From: Amycolatopsis sp. EV170708-02-1
Lineage (GTDB): Bacteria; Actinomycetota; Actinomycetes; Mycobacteriales; Pseudonocardiaceae
Assembly: GCF_022479115.1 (NCBI RefSeq)
Contig: NZ_CP092497.1
Span: 6,882,001 to 6,946,000 of the forward strand
DNA: 64,000 nt
Direction of reading: 5' to 3'
The stretch's first letter is position 1. Each line of letters opens with the position of its first letter. The notes beneath the pieces were generated by a model. The model saw only the letters and a list, made by a program, of their open reading frames with translations, had not been told where the DNA came from and ran no database searches. The translations under genes were made by a program, and so were the position numbers. Shown here one piece after another: positions 1-7,041 of this stretch.

Positions 1-53
1 ATTTCAGCGCCACCACCGTCGGCGAGCAGACGGTGTACAACCTGCTCTCGTAA
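1..53 (+). CDS. 3' end of a truncated gene, product unknown
   Basis: The window opens inside a reading frame (third frame) that ends at TAA 51-53. Only sixteen residues remain, reading FSATTVGEQTVYNLLS. The fragment is too short to assign a family. It is called coding because the frame is open to the edge, its codons have G or C at third positions, and the next gene starts 42 bases later in the same direction. Confidence 0.4.
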   Translation, partial: FSATTVGEQTVYNLLS

Positions 54-95
54 ATCCTTCGACAAACGTCGGGGCGCGCGGGAATCCTGGACGGC

Positions 96-917
96 GTGAA
101 TCGGCCGTACCGCTGGGATCTCGTGCGCCCCGACCAGCTCGGGACGCTACTGGAGCGCGCCGAAGAACCGTCGTTGTGGTTTCTGGACGAACTGATCGAA
201 TGCGCCGCGAAGGTGATCGCGCGGGCGGGGGACGCGGACCTCTACTTCGTCGGCCGCTCCGCGGACAGCGTGCACGACCTGCTGAGCGGAACCCCTTGGC
301 GGGAACGGATCCACCAGTTACCGCTGTCGTTCGCTGGGGCATACGCCGGGCTTGCCGAGTCCGATGTGGACACTCTTCGCGGCTATCTCGCCGCGGCGGG
401 GCTGAGCCCGCACGATCTGGCGCGCGGACGGCCGAAGGTGTTCGTCGACCTCGTCTACACAGGACAGACGTTCACCGAACTCTACGGATTCCTGCGGCGC
501 TGGATCGAGGACGAACGCGAGGCCTGGAGCATCATCCGCGGACGGCTTCGGTTCCTCGGGATCACCATCCGCGAGGACACGTCCCCGTCGGCGTTCCGCT
601 GGCAGCAGGAGTTCGCGTGGCCCGCCGAGCTGCCCGCGAACGGTGTCCGGAACATCTCGCTCGACGAGCCGGTGTGGCTCTACTTCGGGAACACCCAGCC
701 CAAGCTGACGGCGTCGTTCCCGCGGCCACGCTGGTCGGACGAGAACGGCCGCGCGCCGGAGCATTCGGACAAGCGGCTGCGAGGGCTCGCCGAGGCGGTC
801 GCGATCGTCGAGGCGGGGCGCTCGAAGGCGGGGCGGGACCTGCTCGTGCGGCATCTGCGGAAGGAACCGGCGATGGCGGAGAGCTGGCTGCGGACGCTGA
901 TCACCCGACTGCGCTGA
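96..917 (+). CDS. Hypothetical protein with phosphoribosyltransferase-like motif
   Basis: This gene encodes 273 residues from a GTG start, soluble, with no signal peptide or membrane segment. The segment LYFVGRSADSVHDLL near residue 50 and KVFVDLVYTGQTFTELYGFL near residue 113 resemble the first strand and the PRPP-binding loop (hydrophobic strand, acidic residue, then TG-T) of type I phosphoribosyltransferases. A single Asp stands where the family normally has two acidic residues. A nucleotide-salvage or regulatory PRTase-fold role is therefore only a suggestion. It ends just before a perfect palindrome at 935-980, the likely transcript end. No operon partner is evident apart from the truncated gene upstream. 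Confidence 0.6.
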   Translation: MNRPYRWDLVRPDQLGTLLERAEEPSLWFLDELIECAAKVIARAGDADLYFVGRSADSVHDLLSGTPWRERIHQLPLSFAGAYAGLAESDVDTLRGYLAAAGLSPHDLARGRPKVFVDLVYTGQTFTELYGFLRRWIEDEREAWSIIRGRLRFLGITIREDTSPSAFRWQQEFAWPAELPANGVRNISLDEPVWLYFGNTQPKLTASFPRPRWSDENGRAPEHSDKRLRGLAEAVAIVEAGRSKAGRDLLVRHLRKEPAMAESWLRTLITRLR

Positions 918-934
918 CCACCCTGCTCACCGGC

Positions 935-980
935 CTCGTGAGTGGCAAGGACGGTTAGAACCGTCCTTGCCACTCACGAG
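935..980. repeat. 46-bp perfect palindrome, copy 1
   Basis: Two 22-base arms (935-956 and 959-980), beginning CTCGTGAGTGGCAAGGACGG, flank the dinucleotide AG and are perfectly complementary. It lies 18 bases after a stop codon. The same sequence recurs at 6877-6928, again just after a stop codon, so it is a dispersed intergenic element that can also act as a transcript-end hairpin. There is no T-tract. Confidence 0.9.
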
Positions 981-1077
981 ACGGGACCGACAGCCGCCTT
1001 TCACCTACCCCTCAGCCGCTCCACAGGTTCACGGCGCACTCTGGAAACAGGCATCACCCAGGGGTGAGGAGTAGACG

Positions 1078-1776
1078 ATGAGGGAGCTTCCGCACTGGCA
1101 CACGGCGAGCGCGCAGGGGCCTCGCGAACACAACGCGGACGCCGTCGCGGCGTACGCGGCGGCGGGCGGCCGCGGGATCGTGTTCGCCCTGGCCGATGGA
1201 GTCGGAGATCACCCGAACGCCGCACAAGCGGCGCGGACGGCGGCCTCGGCGGCGGCGCGGACACCGGTCGAGCAGGGGGCCGTCGGAGCCGTTCTCGCTG
1301 CTCAGCGGGCCGTGCTCGGCCTCGGCGGAGCCGGTGACTGTGTCCTCGTCGTGGCCGTCCAGACCGGCGAGGGGTATGGCATCGCGTGGGTCGGGGACGC
1401 GCGGGCGTACGCTTGGGACGGTTACACCGTGCGGCAGGTGACGAAGGACCATACGCTCGCGCAGTACTTCCGCGACCACGACCAACCCGTGACACCGCGG
1501 ATGGAACACGTCGTCACCACCAGCGTCCGTACGGCCGGTGCGCACGAGATCGGCACCGCCACCGTCACGACCGGCGGGCTTCTGCTCACCAGCGACGGTG
1601 TGCACAAGACGCTCGGCGGTCCGGCCATGCTCGACATCCTCGGGATGCCGGACGGGGCGGCCACGGAGCTGGTGCGGACGGCGATCTCGCTCGGTGGCAC
1701 CGACAACGCCACCGCGATCGTGGTGGATCCGCCCGGCGCGGAGGTCACCACGGAAAAGTTTCGCGTCGCGGCCTGA
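1078..1776 (+). CDS. PPM/PP2C-family Ser/Thr protein phosphatase
   Basis: A 232-residue stand-alone phosphatase domain without membrane segments. The metal-binding motifs of the PPM family are readable in order: HNADA near residue 18, ALADGVG near 38, WVGDARAYAW near 103, LLTSDGVHK near 165, and GGTDNATAIVV near 205. Asp residues in these motifs bind the two catalytic Mn/Mg ions. Such enzymes dephosphorylate substrates of Hanks-type kinases. A kinase gene lies at 11142, too far away to be co-transcribed. The start is ATG with a GGGGTGAGGAG stretch upstream serving as ribosome binding site. It is shorter than PstP-like enzymes because it lacks the transmembrane and extracellular parts. Confidence 0.85.
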   Translation: MRELPHWHTASAQGPREHNADAVAAYAAAGGRGIVFALADGVGDHPNAAQAARTAASAAARTPVEQGAVGAVLAAQRAVLGLGGAGDCVLVVAVQTGEGYGIAWVGDARAYAWDGYTVRQVTKDHTLAQYFRDHDQPVTPRMEHVVTTSVRTAGAHEIGTATVTTGGLLLTSDGVHKTLGGPAMLDILGMPDGAATELVRTAISLGGTDNATAIVVDPPGAEVTTEKFRVAA

Positions 1777-1785
1777 ACCGGGCGG

Positions 1786-2250
1786 TCAGGCCGCGACGCG
1801 ATCCCTCTTCAGCTGACGGTATTCACGCAGCACCAGCACGACGATCACGACGTCGAGGGCGGCGAAGAACGGCAGCGCGAGCGAATGCGTGTGGATCGCG
1901 CGGAAGACCTCGTAGACCACGAACGCCGAGAGCACCACGGCGGCGACGGGGTAGGCCCGCATCACCTTCTTCGCGAGCGCCCAGACCAGGCCGAGCTTGA
2001 TGAGGCCGTGCGCGACGAGGTACACGACGGCGAACGTCCGGCCCTCGGCGAAGTGGCCGGCGGCGAGTTCGAGGTGCCGGGCCAGCGTCCCCTCGGGGTC
2101 GCCGAGCAGGTCACGGGTGACCACGGCGTGCGCGAATCCGGAGATGACCGTCGCCGGGACGATCATCAGGACGAGGCCGCCCACCAGCTGCAAAGCGCCG
2201 TCGAGCCCCTTCAGGGTGATGGCGATCCGGAACAGCTTCTCGGTGCTCAT
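1786..2250 (-). CDS. DUF2127 family membrane protein
   Basis: Encodes 154 residues with about four hydrophobic helices (roughly 12-38, 66-90, 95-117 and 120-140). The pattern FRIAITLKGLDGALQLVGG at the N-terminus and a helix carrying VYEVFRAIHTHS are typical of the DUF2127 small integral membrane proteins, whose function is not established. The C-terminus is basic (EYRQLKRDRVAA) and probably cytoplasmic. It converges with the phosphatase gene, leaving only 9 bases between stops. Confidence 0.8.
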   Translation of the reverse strand: MSTEKLFRIAITLKGLDGALQLVGGLVLMIVPATVISGFAHAVVTRDLLGDPEGTLARHLELAAGHFAEGRTFAVVYLVAHGLIKLGLVWALAKKVMRAYPVAAVVLSAFVVYEVFRAIHTHSLALPFFAALDVVIVVLVLREYRQLKRDRVAA

Positions 2251-2293
2251 GTCACCTCACCCTGCCGCACCGGGCCGCCGTGCGCAGCCGCCG

Positions 2294-2698
2294 TCACCGG
2301 AACAGGCGGTCCCGGCAGGTCCGGCACCGTCCGTGCCGCGCGGTCCGGCCGGAGGGGTCCCTGCCATAGAACGGAAAGCACGGCGCCCCGCACACGGCGA
2401 GGTAGATCCGTCCGCACCGCAGCGGCCGCTCACCGACGTTGTGGGCGACGACCAGCGCCCGGTGGTGCTCGCCCGCTTCCGGCAGCCAGCCGTCGTCCGG
2501 CAGCTTCGCGAGCACGCCCGCGTCGACGTCGTCCGAACGGGCGAGCAGCGCCGTGCCGAGGTCGGTCAGCCGTTCGCCGAGATCACGGAGGACGTCGGCG
2601 CGCGGCGCGTCGTCTTCGACCATCCGGGTGACGACGGTGATGTCGGTGCCCAGGGAGCCGTGGAGGTCCCGGAGCCGATCGAGAAGGCGGTGATCCAT
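2294..2698 (-). CDS. Small hypothetical protein with Cys-rich C-terminus
   Basis: Encodes 134 residues. The N-terminal two thirds look helical and acidic. The last 40 residues hold five cysteines (CGRIYLAVCGAPC, then CRTC) among arginines, which suggests a zinc-binding knuckle but matches no family recognised here. It lies in the same direction as the upstream amidohydrolase, 39 bases after it, so the two may be co-transcribed. GC-rich codon use and an ATG start support it as a gene. No function is proposed. Confidence 0.6.
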   Translation of the reverse strand: MDHRLLDRLRDLHGSLGTDITVVTRMVEDDAPRADVLRDLGERLTDLGTALLARSDDVDAGVLAKLPDDGWLPEAGEHHRALVVAHNVGERPLRCGRIYLAVCGAPCFPFYGRDPSGRTARHGRCRTCRDRLFR

Positions 2699-2737
2699 GC
2701 CCTTCCATTAAGGCGTTGCGCCCCGGCAAGGAAAGGC

Positions 2738-4195
2738 TCACGACGCGTAGGTGACCCGGCCGTTCATGACGGTGGCGGTGACGGGGATGTCGCGCAGCCC
2801 GGCCGGGGACAGCCGGGCCGGATCCACCGCGGTGACGACGAGATCCGCGACGTCGCCCACGGCCACTCCGGTCCGGCCGCCGGACGAAGCCGCGAGCGCG
2901 GCCTCCAGCGGCATGGCCTGCTCGGGGTGCCACGCCGGGCGGTCGTCGTCGGTGCGGCTGACCGCCGACGCGATCGCGTCCCACGGGTCCAGCGGCGCGA
3001 CCGGCGCGTCCGAGCCGAACTCCAGGCGTACCCCGGAGCGGTGCAGAGCGCCGTACGGGAACGCCCGGTCGGTCCAGCCGTGCCAGTGCCGGTCTGCGAC
3101 GTCGCGGTCGTCCGGCTGATGGGCGGGCTGCACGCTCGCCACGACACCCAGTTCGGCGAAGCGGGTGACGTCCTCGGCACGCAGCAGTTGCGCGTGCTCG
3201 ATGCGCCCCGCGCAGCCGACGTTCGCGAAGGCGTCGAGCGCGATCTTGTTGGCGTGATCGCCGATCGCGTGCACCGCGGGCGAAAGACCGTGTCCGGAAG
3301 CCTTGCGCATCAACGGTTCCAGCTCGTCGGGCGGCAGTTCGAGCAGCCCGTGGGAGTCGGTTCCGGCGTAGTGGCCCACGCAGTACGCGGTGCGCGTGTT
3401 CAGCGAACCGTCGACGAACAGCTTGAACGGGCCCACCGTGAGCAGGCCGCCGCTGCCCTCCAGCACGTCGCCGGAGCGGTGGCCGCGTTCGATGGCCGTG
3501 TCGAGCAGGTACTTCGCGATCACGCAGGAAACCCGGACCGGCAGGGGTTTCCGCGCCAGCCGTCGCCGCCAGTCGGTGACGGTGTCGGCGTATTCGTAGT
3601 CGACGATCTTGGTGACACCGCGGGCGGCCGCCGCGTCGAGGGCGTCGGCGACCCAGCCGTCGATGACGTCGTCGGGGGCGACCGGGAGTTCGGCCGTCGC
3701 GCTCATGCAGTCGTTCTCCAGCAACACCCCGGTGGGGTGCTCGCGGCCGAGGAGTTTCAGCGCGGCGGGGCTGAGCCACAGCGTGTGGAGGTCGGCGCTG
3801 AACAGCGCGACCGGATGCCCGGGCAGCGCCTTCTGCAGCAGATCCTTGTGCGGGGCGTCGGGCCAGAGGCCGTCGCGGAACCCGGCACCGAGGACGAGTT
3901 CGCCGGGCGGCGCGGGATGCGCCAGCAGGTGGGCGAGCACGAGCTCGACCGTGTGGGCGGCGGAGGTCGCCTCCCCCAGCGGGATCCGGCGGCGCGCGGC
4001 CGACCACTGCGCGGTGTGCACATGCGCGTCGACCAGTCCGGGCAACAGGGTGCCGCCGTGCCCGTCCAGGATCTCCGACGCCTCACCCGCCTGCCCCGGG
4101 CCCGCGATGGCCGCGATCCGGCCGTCCTCGATCCGCACGTCCGACAGGGAACCCGCCAGCCCGATCCGGACCCGGCGCAACAGAAGATCGTCCAC
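2738..4195 (-). CDS. YtcJ-like metal-dependent amidohydrolase
   Basis: A 485-residue TIM-barrel amidohydrolase. The metal-binding signature GLVDAHVHT sits near residue 55, after an N-terminal beta-sandwich typical of the YtcJ/exoenzyme group. Further barrel residues include HAIGDHANK (around 265), RIEHAQLL (around 287) and EFGSDAPV (around 350), the last giving the C-terminal Asp ligand. Substrate cannot be read from sequence; relatives hydrolyse cyclic amides or N-acyl compounds. Cytoplasmic. ATG start; no strong Shine-Dalgarno. It is transcribed away from the MarR gene side, with 35 bases between its start and the stop of the MarR gene, so a shared leftward transcript is plausible. Confidence 0.85.
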   Translation of the reverse strand: MDDLLLRRVRIGLAGSLSDVRIEDGRIAAIAGPGQAGEASEILDGHGGTLLPGLVDAHVHTAQWSAARRRIPLGEATSAAHTVELVLAHLLAHPAPPGELVLGAGFRDGLWPDAPHKDLLQKALPGHPVALFSADLHTLWLSPAALKLLGREHPTGVLLENDCMSATAELPVAPDDVIDGWVADALDAAAARGVTKIVDYEYADTVTDWRRRLARKPLPVRVSCVIAKYLLDTAIERGHRSGDVLEGSGGLLTVGPFKLFVDGSLNTRTAYCVGHYAGTDSHGLLELPPDELEPLMRKASGHGLSPAVHAIGDHANKIALDAFANVGCAGRIEHAQLLRAEDVTRFAELGVVASVQPAHQPDDRDVADRHWHGWTDRAFPYGALHRSGVRLEFGSDAPVAPLDPWDAIASAVSRTDDDRPAWHPEQAMPLEAALAASSGGRTGVAVGDVADLVVTAVDPARLSPAGLRDIPVTATVMNGRVTYAS

Positions 4196-4230
4196 GCCCT
4201 CACCTTGCCAGCCCGCCCACGTTTAGTCCT

Positions 4231-4683
4231 CTAATTGCCGGCGAAGGTGAGCTTTCCCAGCGCGGCCACCAAAGGCGCGAGTTCGGGGAGCTCCTCGGCG
4301 GCGGCGAGGGCCTCGGTGAGGACGGTGTCGTGCGTCGGCCGTGCGGCCGCGAGCAGCTCCTGCCCCGACGGCGTGACCTCCGTGTAGATCCCCCGCCGGT
4401 CGTCCGGGCACAGGTACCGCTGCAGCAGCCCCCGGTCCTCCAGCCGTGACACCAGCCGCGTGGTCGCCGACTGGCTGAGCACGACGGCGTTCGACAGCTG
4501 GTTCATCCGCAGGTGGAAACCGTCCTGACGGGCGAGCACGTCCAGCACGGTGTACTCGCTCACGGACAACGAGTGCTTCTGCGCCAGCGCGCGCTCGAGC
4601 GCGTCCTCGATCCGCGCGTGCAGCGCGGCGAGGGTCCGCCAGCCCTGCGCGCGTGCCTCCACGGCGTCGTCGGCCAGTGACAC
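4231..4683 (-). CDS. MarR-family transcriptional regulator
   Basis: Encodes 150 residues from a GTG start. The winged helix-turn-helix is clear: SVSEYTVLDVLA, then LSNAVVLSQSATTRLVSRLE (recognition helix near residues 68-85) and the wing DDRRGIYTEVT. The gene is divergent from an MFS exporter and aldo/keto reductase pair, the usual arrangement in which a MarR repressor controls an efflux operon in response to a small phenolic or drug-like ligand. The 143-bp divergent region holds direct and inverted repeats of GTGCAA/GCAACTA that could be its operators. The inducer is unknown. Confidence 0.88.
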   Translation of the reverse strand: MSLADDAVEARAQGWRTLAALHARIEDALERALAQKHSLSVSEYTVLDVLARQDGFHLRMNQLSNAVVLSQSATTRLVSRLEDRGLLQRYLCPDDRRGIYTEVTPSGQELLAAARPTHDTVLTEALAAAEELPELAPLVAALGKLTFAGN

Positions 4684-4734
4684 GGTTCACCTCTTCCCCG
4701 GTTGCCCGAGCTTCGTTGCGTCATGCATCATCAA

Positions 4735-4783
4735 GCGTGTGCAATATACGGCGCGTGCAACTATTTCGGACGCCCGTAGTTGC
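4735..4783. promoter_or_regulatory. Candidate MarR operators in the divergent promoter
   Basis: GTGCAA occurs at 4739-4744 and again at 4755-4760, 16 bases apart. GCAACTA (4757-4763) is inverted as TAGTTGC at 4777-4783. These sit midway between the MarR gene and the MFS gene, together with a TATAC tract at 4745-4749. Binding by the adjacent regulator is inference from position and symmetry. Confidence 0.45.
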
Positions 4784-4826
4784 CAACGCCAGCCAACACC
4801 ACTCTACGGGAAGAAGTGAGCCTCCA

Positions 4827-6008
4827 ATGCCTGCCGCTCTGCTCGCACTGGCGATCAGTGCCTTCGGTATCGGCACCACCGAGTTCGTGATCATGGGCCT
4901 GCTGCCCGAGGTCGCGGGCGACTTCGGCGTCTCGATCCCCTCCGCCGGGCTGCTGATCTCCGGATACGCGCTCGGCGTCGTGGTCGGCGCCCCGCTGCTG
5001 ACCGCGCTCGCGTCGCGGGTGCCGCGCAAGACGGTCCTGGTCGGCCTGATGGTCCTGTTCATCGCCGGCAACGTCGTGTCCGCGCTGGCCCCGACCTACG
5101 GCCTGCTGATGACCGGACGCGTGGTCGCCGCGCTGTCCCACGGCGCGTTCTTCGGCGTCGGCGCGGTCGTCGCCGCCTCGCTGGTCGCGCCGACCAAGCA
5201 GGCGGGCGCCATCGCGATGATGTTCACCGGCCTGACCGTCGCCAACGTCCTCGGTGTGCCCGCCGGGACCGCGCTCGGCCAGGCGCTGGGCTGGCGATCG
5301 ACGTTCTGGGCGGTCAGCGCGCTCGGCGTGATCGGCCTGATCGGGATCCTCGCGCTGGTCCCCGTGCAGGCGACGACGAACAGCGCCGGGCTGCGCAGCG
5401 AACTGGCCGTGTTCCGGCGTCCGCAGGTGTGGCTCGCGCTGGCGATGACCGCGCTCGGCTTCGCCGGGGTGTTCGCGTCCTTCACCTACATCGCCCCGAT
5501 GATGACCGAGGTCGCCGGTTTCTCCCCCGGCGCGGTGACCTGGCTGCTGGTGCTGTTCGGCGGCGGCCTGTTCGTCGGCAACCTGCTCGGCGGCAAGGCG
5601 GCCGACCGGTCGCTGATGCCCAGCCTGTACGTCATCCTCGCCGTGCTCGCGGCCGTACTGGTCGTGTTCGTCTTCACCGCGCACGCCCAGCTCCCCGCCG
5701 CGATCACCATCGCGGTCTTCGGCGCGGCCGGTTTCGCGACCGTCGCGCCGCTGCAGGCCCGCGTCATGAACAAGGCCGAAGGCGCGCCCGCGCTGGCTTC
5801 GGCGGCCAACATCGCCGCGTTCAACCTCGGCAACGCCGGGGGCGCGTGGCTCGGCGGCAAGGCCATCGACGCGGGTCTCGGCTACACCGCGCCCAACTGG
5901 ATCGGCGCCGCGCTCGCGCTCGCCGGACTGCTGGTCGCGGTCGTCTCGGGCATGCTCGACCACGGGCGGCGAAAGGCTCGTCGCGCCGAACTGGCCCCCG
6001 CCGCCTGA
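4827..6008 (+). CDS. MFS transporter, DHA1 drug-efflux type
   Basis: Encodes 393 residues with twelve predicted transmembrane helices. The N-terminus ALAISAFGIGTTEFVIMGLL and the following LLPEVAGDFGVS belong to the DHA1 group that includes AraJ- and Cmx-like exporters. A typical MFS loop (ASRVPRKTVLV) follows helix 2. An upstream in-frame ATG at 4653 would overlap the MarR gene and add non-membrane sequence, so the ATG at 4827 is preferred. It is followed 28 bases later by an aldo/keto reductase, giving an export-plus-reduction operon under the divergent MarR regulator. Drug or arabinose-like substrate not determinable. Confidence 0.88.
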   Translation: MPAALLALAISAFGIGTTEFVIMGLLPEVAGDFGVSIPSAGLLISGYALGVVVGAPLLTALASRVPRKTVLVGLMVLFIAGNVVSALAPTYGLLMTGRVVAALSHGAFFGVGAVVAASLVAPTKQAGAIAMMFTGLTVANVLGVPAGTALGQALGWRSTFWAVSALGVIGLIGILALVPVQATTNSAGLRSELAVFRRPQVWLALAMTALGFAGVFASFTYIAPMMTEVAGFSPGAVTWLLVLFGGGLFVGNLLGGKAADRSLMPSLYVILAVLAAVLVVFVFTAHAQLPAAITIAVFGAAGFATVAPLQARVMNKAEGAPALASAANIAAFNLGNAGGAWLGGKAIDAGLGYTAPNWIGAALALAGLLVAVVSGMLDHGRRKARRAELAPAA

Positions 6009-6036
6009 ACCGGAAACACCCATGAAAGGAACGCAA

Positions 6037-6870
6037 GTGACCGACATTCCCACCGTCAAGCTCAACAACGGGGTGGAGATGCCGCAGCTCGGGTTCGGCG
6101 TCTTCCAGGTGCCGGACGAGGAGACCACCGCCGCGGTCAAGGCCGCGCTGGACGCGGGCTACCGCAGCATCGACACCGCCGCCATCTACGGCAACGAGGC
6201 GGGCGTCGGCAAGGCGCTCGCCGAGTCCGGGATCGCCCGCGACGAGCTGTTCATCACCACCAAGCTGTGGAACGCCGAACAGGGCTACGACGCCACCCTG
6301 AAGGCGTTCGACGCGAGCCTGGCCAAGCTGGGCCTGGAGCGGCTCGACCTGTATCTCATCCACTGGCCGACGCCTGAACGCGATCTCTACCGCGACACGT
6401 GGAAGGCCTTCGAGAAGCTCTACGCCGACGGCCGGGTGCGCGCGATCGGCGTCTCCAACTTCCAGCCGGCGCATCTCGACCGGCTGGCCGACGCCGGTTC
6501 CGTGACCCCGGCGGTCAACCAGGTGGAGGTGCACCCGTACCTGCAGCAGGCCGAGGTGCGCGAATACGACGCGAAGCACGGCATCGCGACCGAGGCCTGG
6601 AGCCCGCTGGCCAAGGGCGGCGACCTGCTGGACGAGGACGCGGTCAAGGCGCTGGCTTCGAAGCACGGCCGCACGCCGGCGCAGATCGTGCTGCGGTGGC
6701 ATCTGCAACTGGGCAACGTCGTGATCCCGAAGTCCGTGACCCCGTCGCGGATCAAGGAGAACCTGGACGTCTTCGGGTTCACGCTGTCGGAGGAGGACAT
6801 CGCCTCGCTGTCCGTGCTGGACCGGGGCGAGCGGACCGGGCCGGATCCCGACACCTTCAACGTCGCCTGA
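6037..6870 (+). CDS. Aldo/keto reductase (2,5-diketogluconate reductase-like)
   Basis: A 277-residue (beta/alpha)8 NADPH-dependent carbonyl reductase. The catalytic tetrad is visible: Asp46 and Tyr51 in SIDTAAIYGNE, Lys76 in TTKLW, His109 in YLIHWP. The nicotinamide-site motif GVSNF and the cofactor segment VIPKSVTPSRIKEN are present. An ATG at 6022 is also in frame, but AAAGGA at 6025-6030 lies six bases before the GTG at 6037 and would be inside the longer version, so 6037 is taken as the start. It is cotranscribed with the MFS exporter, probably for detoxification of aldehydes or ketones. Confidence 0.9.
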   Translation: MTDIPTVKLNNGVEMPQLGFGVFQVPDEETTAAVKAALDAGYRSIDTAAIYGNEAGVGKALAESGIARDELFITTKLWNAEQGYDATLKAFDASLAKLGLERLDLYLIHWPTPERDLYRDTWKAFEKLYADGRVRAIGVSNFQPAHLDRLADAGSVTPAVNQVEVHPYLQQAEVREYDAKHGIATEAWSPLAKGGDLLDEDAVKALASKHGRTPAQIVLRWHLQLGNVVIPKSVTPSRIKENLDVFGFTLSEEDIASLSVLDRGERTGPDPDTFNVA

Positions 6871-6876
6871 CCACTA

Positions 6877-6928
6877 AGCCTCGTGAGTGGCAAGGACGGT
6901 TAGAACCGTCCTTGCCACTCACGAGGCT
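6877..6928. repeat. 52-bp perfect palindrome, copy 2
   Basis: The same core as 935-980 with longer arms: AGCCTCGTGAGTGGCAAGGA begins the left arm, and the arms pair perfectly over 25 bases around an AG loop. It starts 6 bases after the aldo/keto reductase stop. The matching cores at both sites indicate a mobile or maintained intergenic element rather than two independent terminators. Confidence 0.9.
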
Positions 6929-7041
6929 CTGGGCTTTCCCAGGTAGCGGGCGTAGCGCTTTGTTTTCGCCCGAGCCCGCTGCGTAGCCGGTTACTATTCG
7001 GCCGCACAGCAGGCACTTGTGCGAAAAGAGGTAACCGGACG

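Noticed and set aside
2583..4234. Long frames overlapping the amidohydrolase on both strands
   Set aside because: They lack start signals and known motifs, whereas the minus-strand 485-residue frame has the full amidohydrolase signature.
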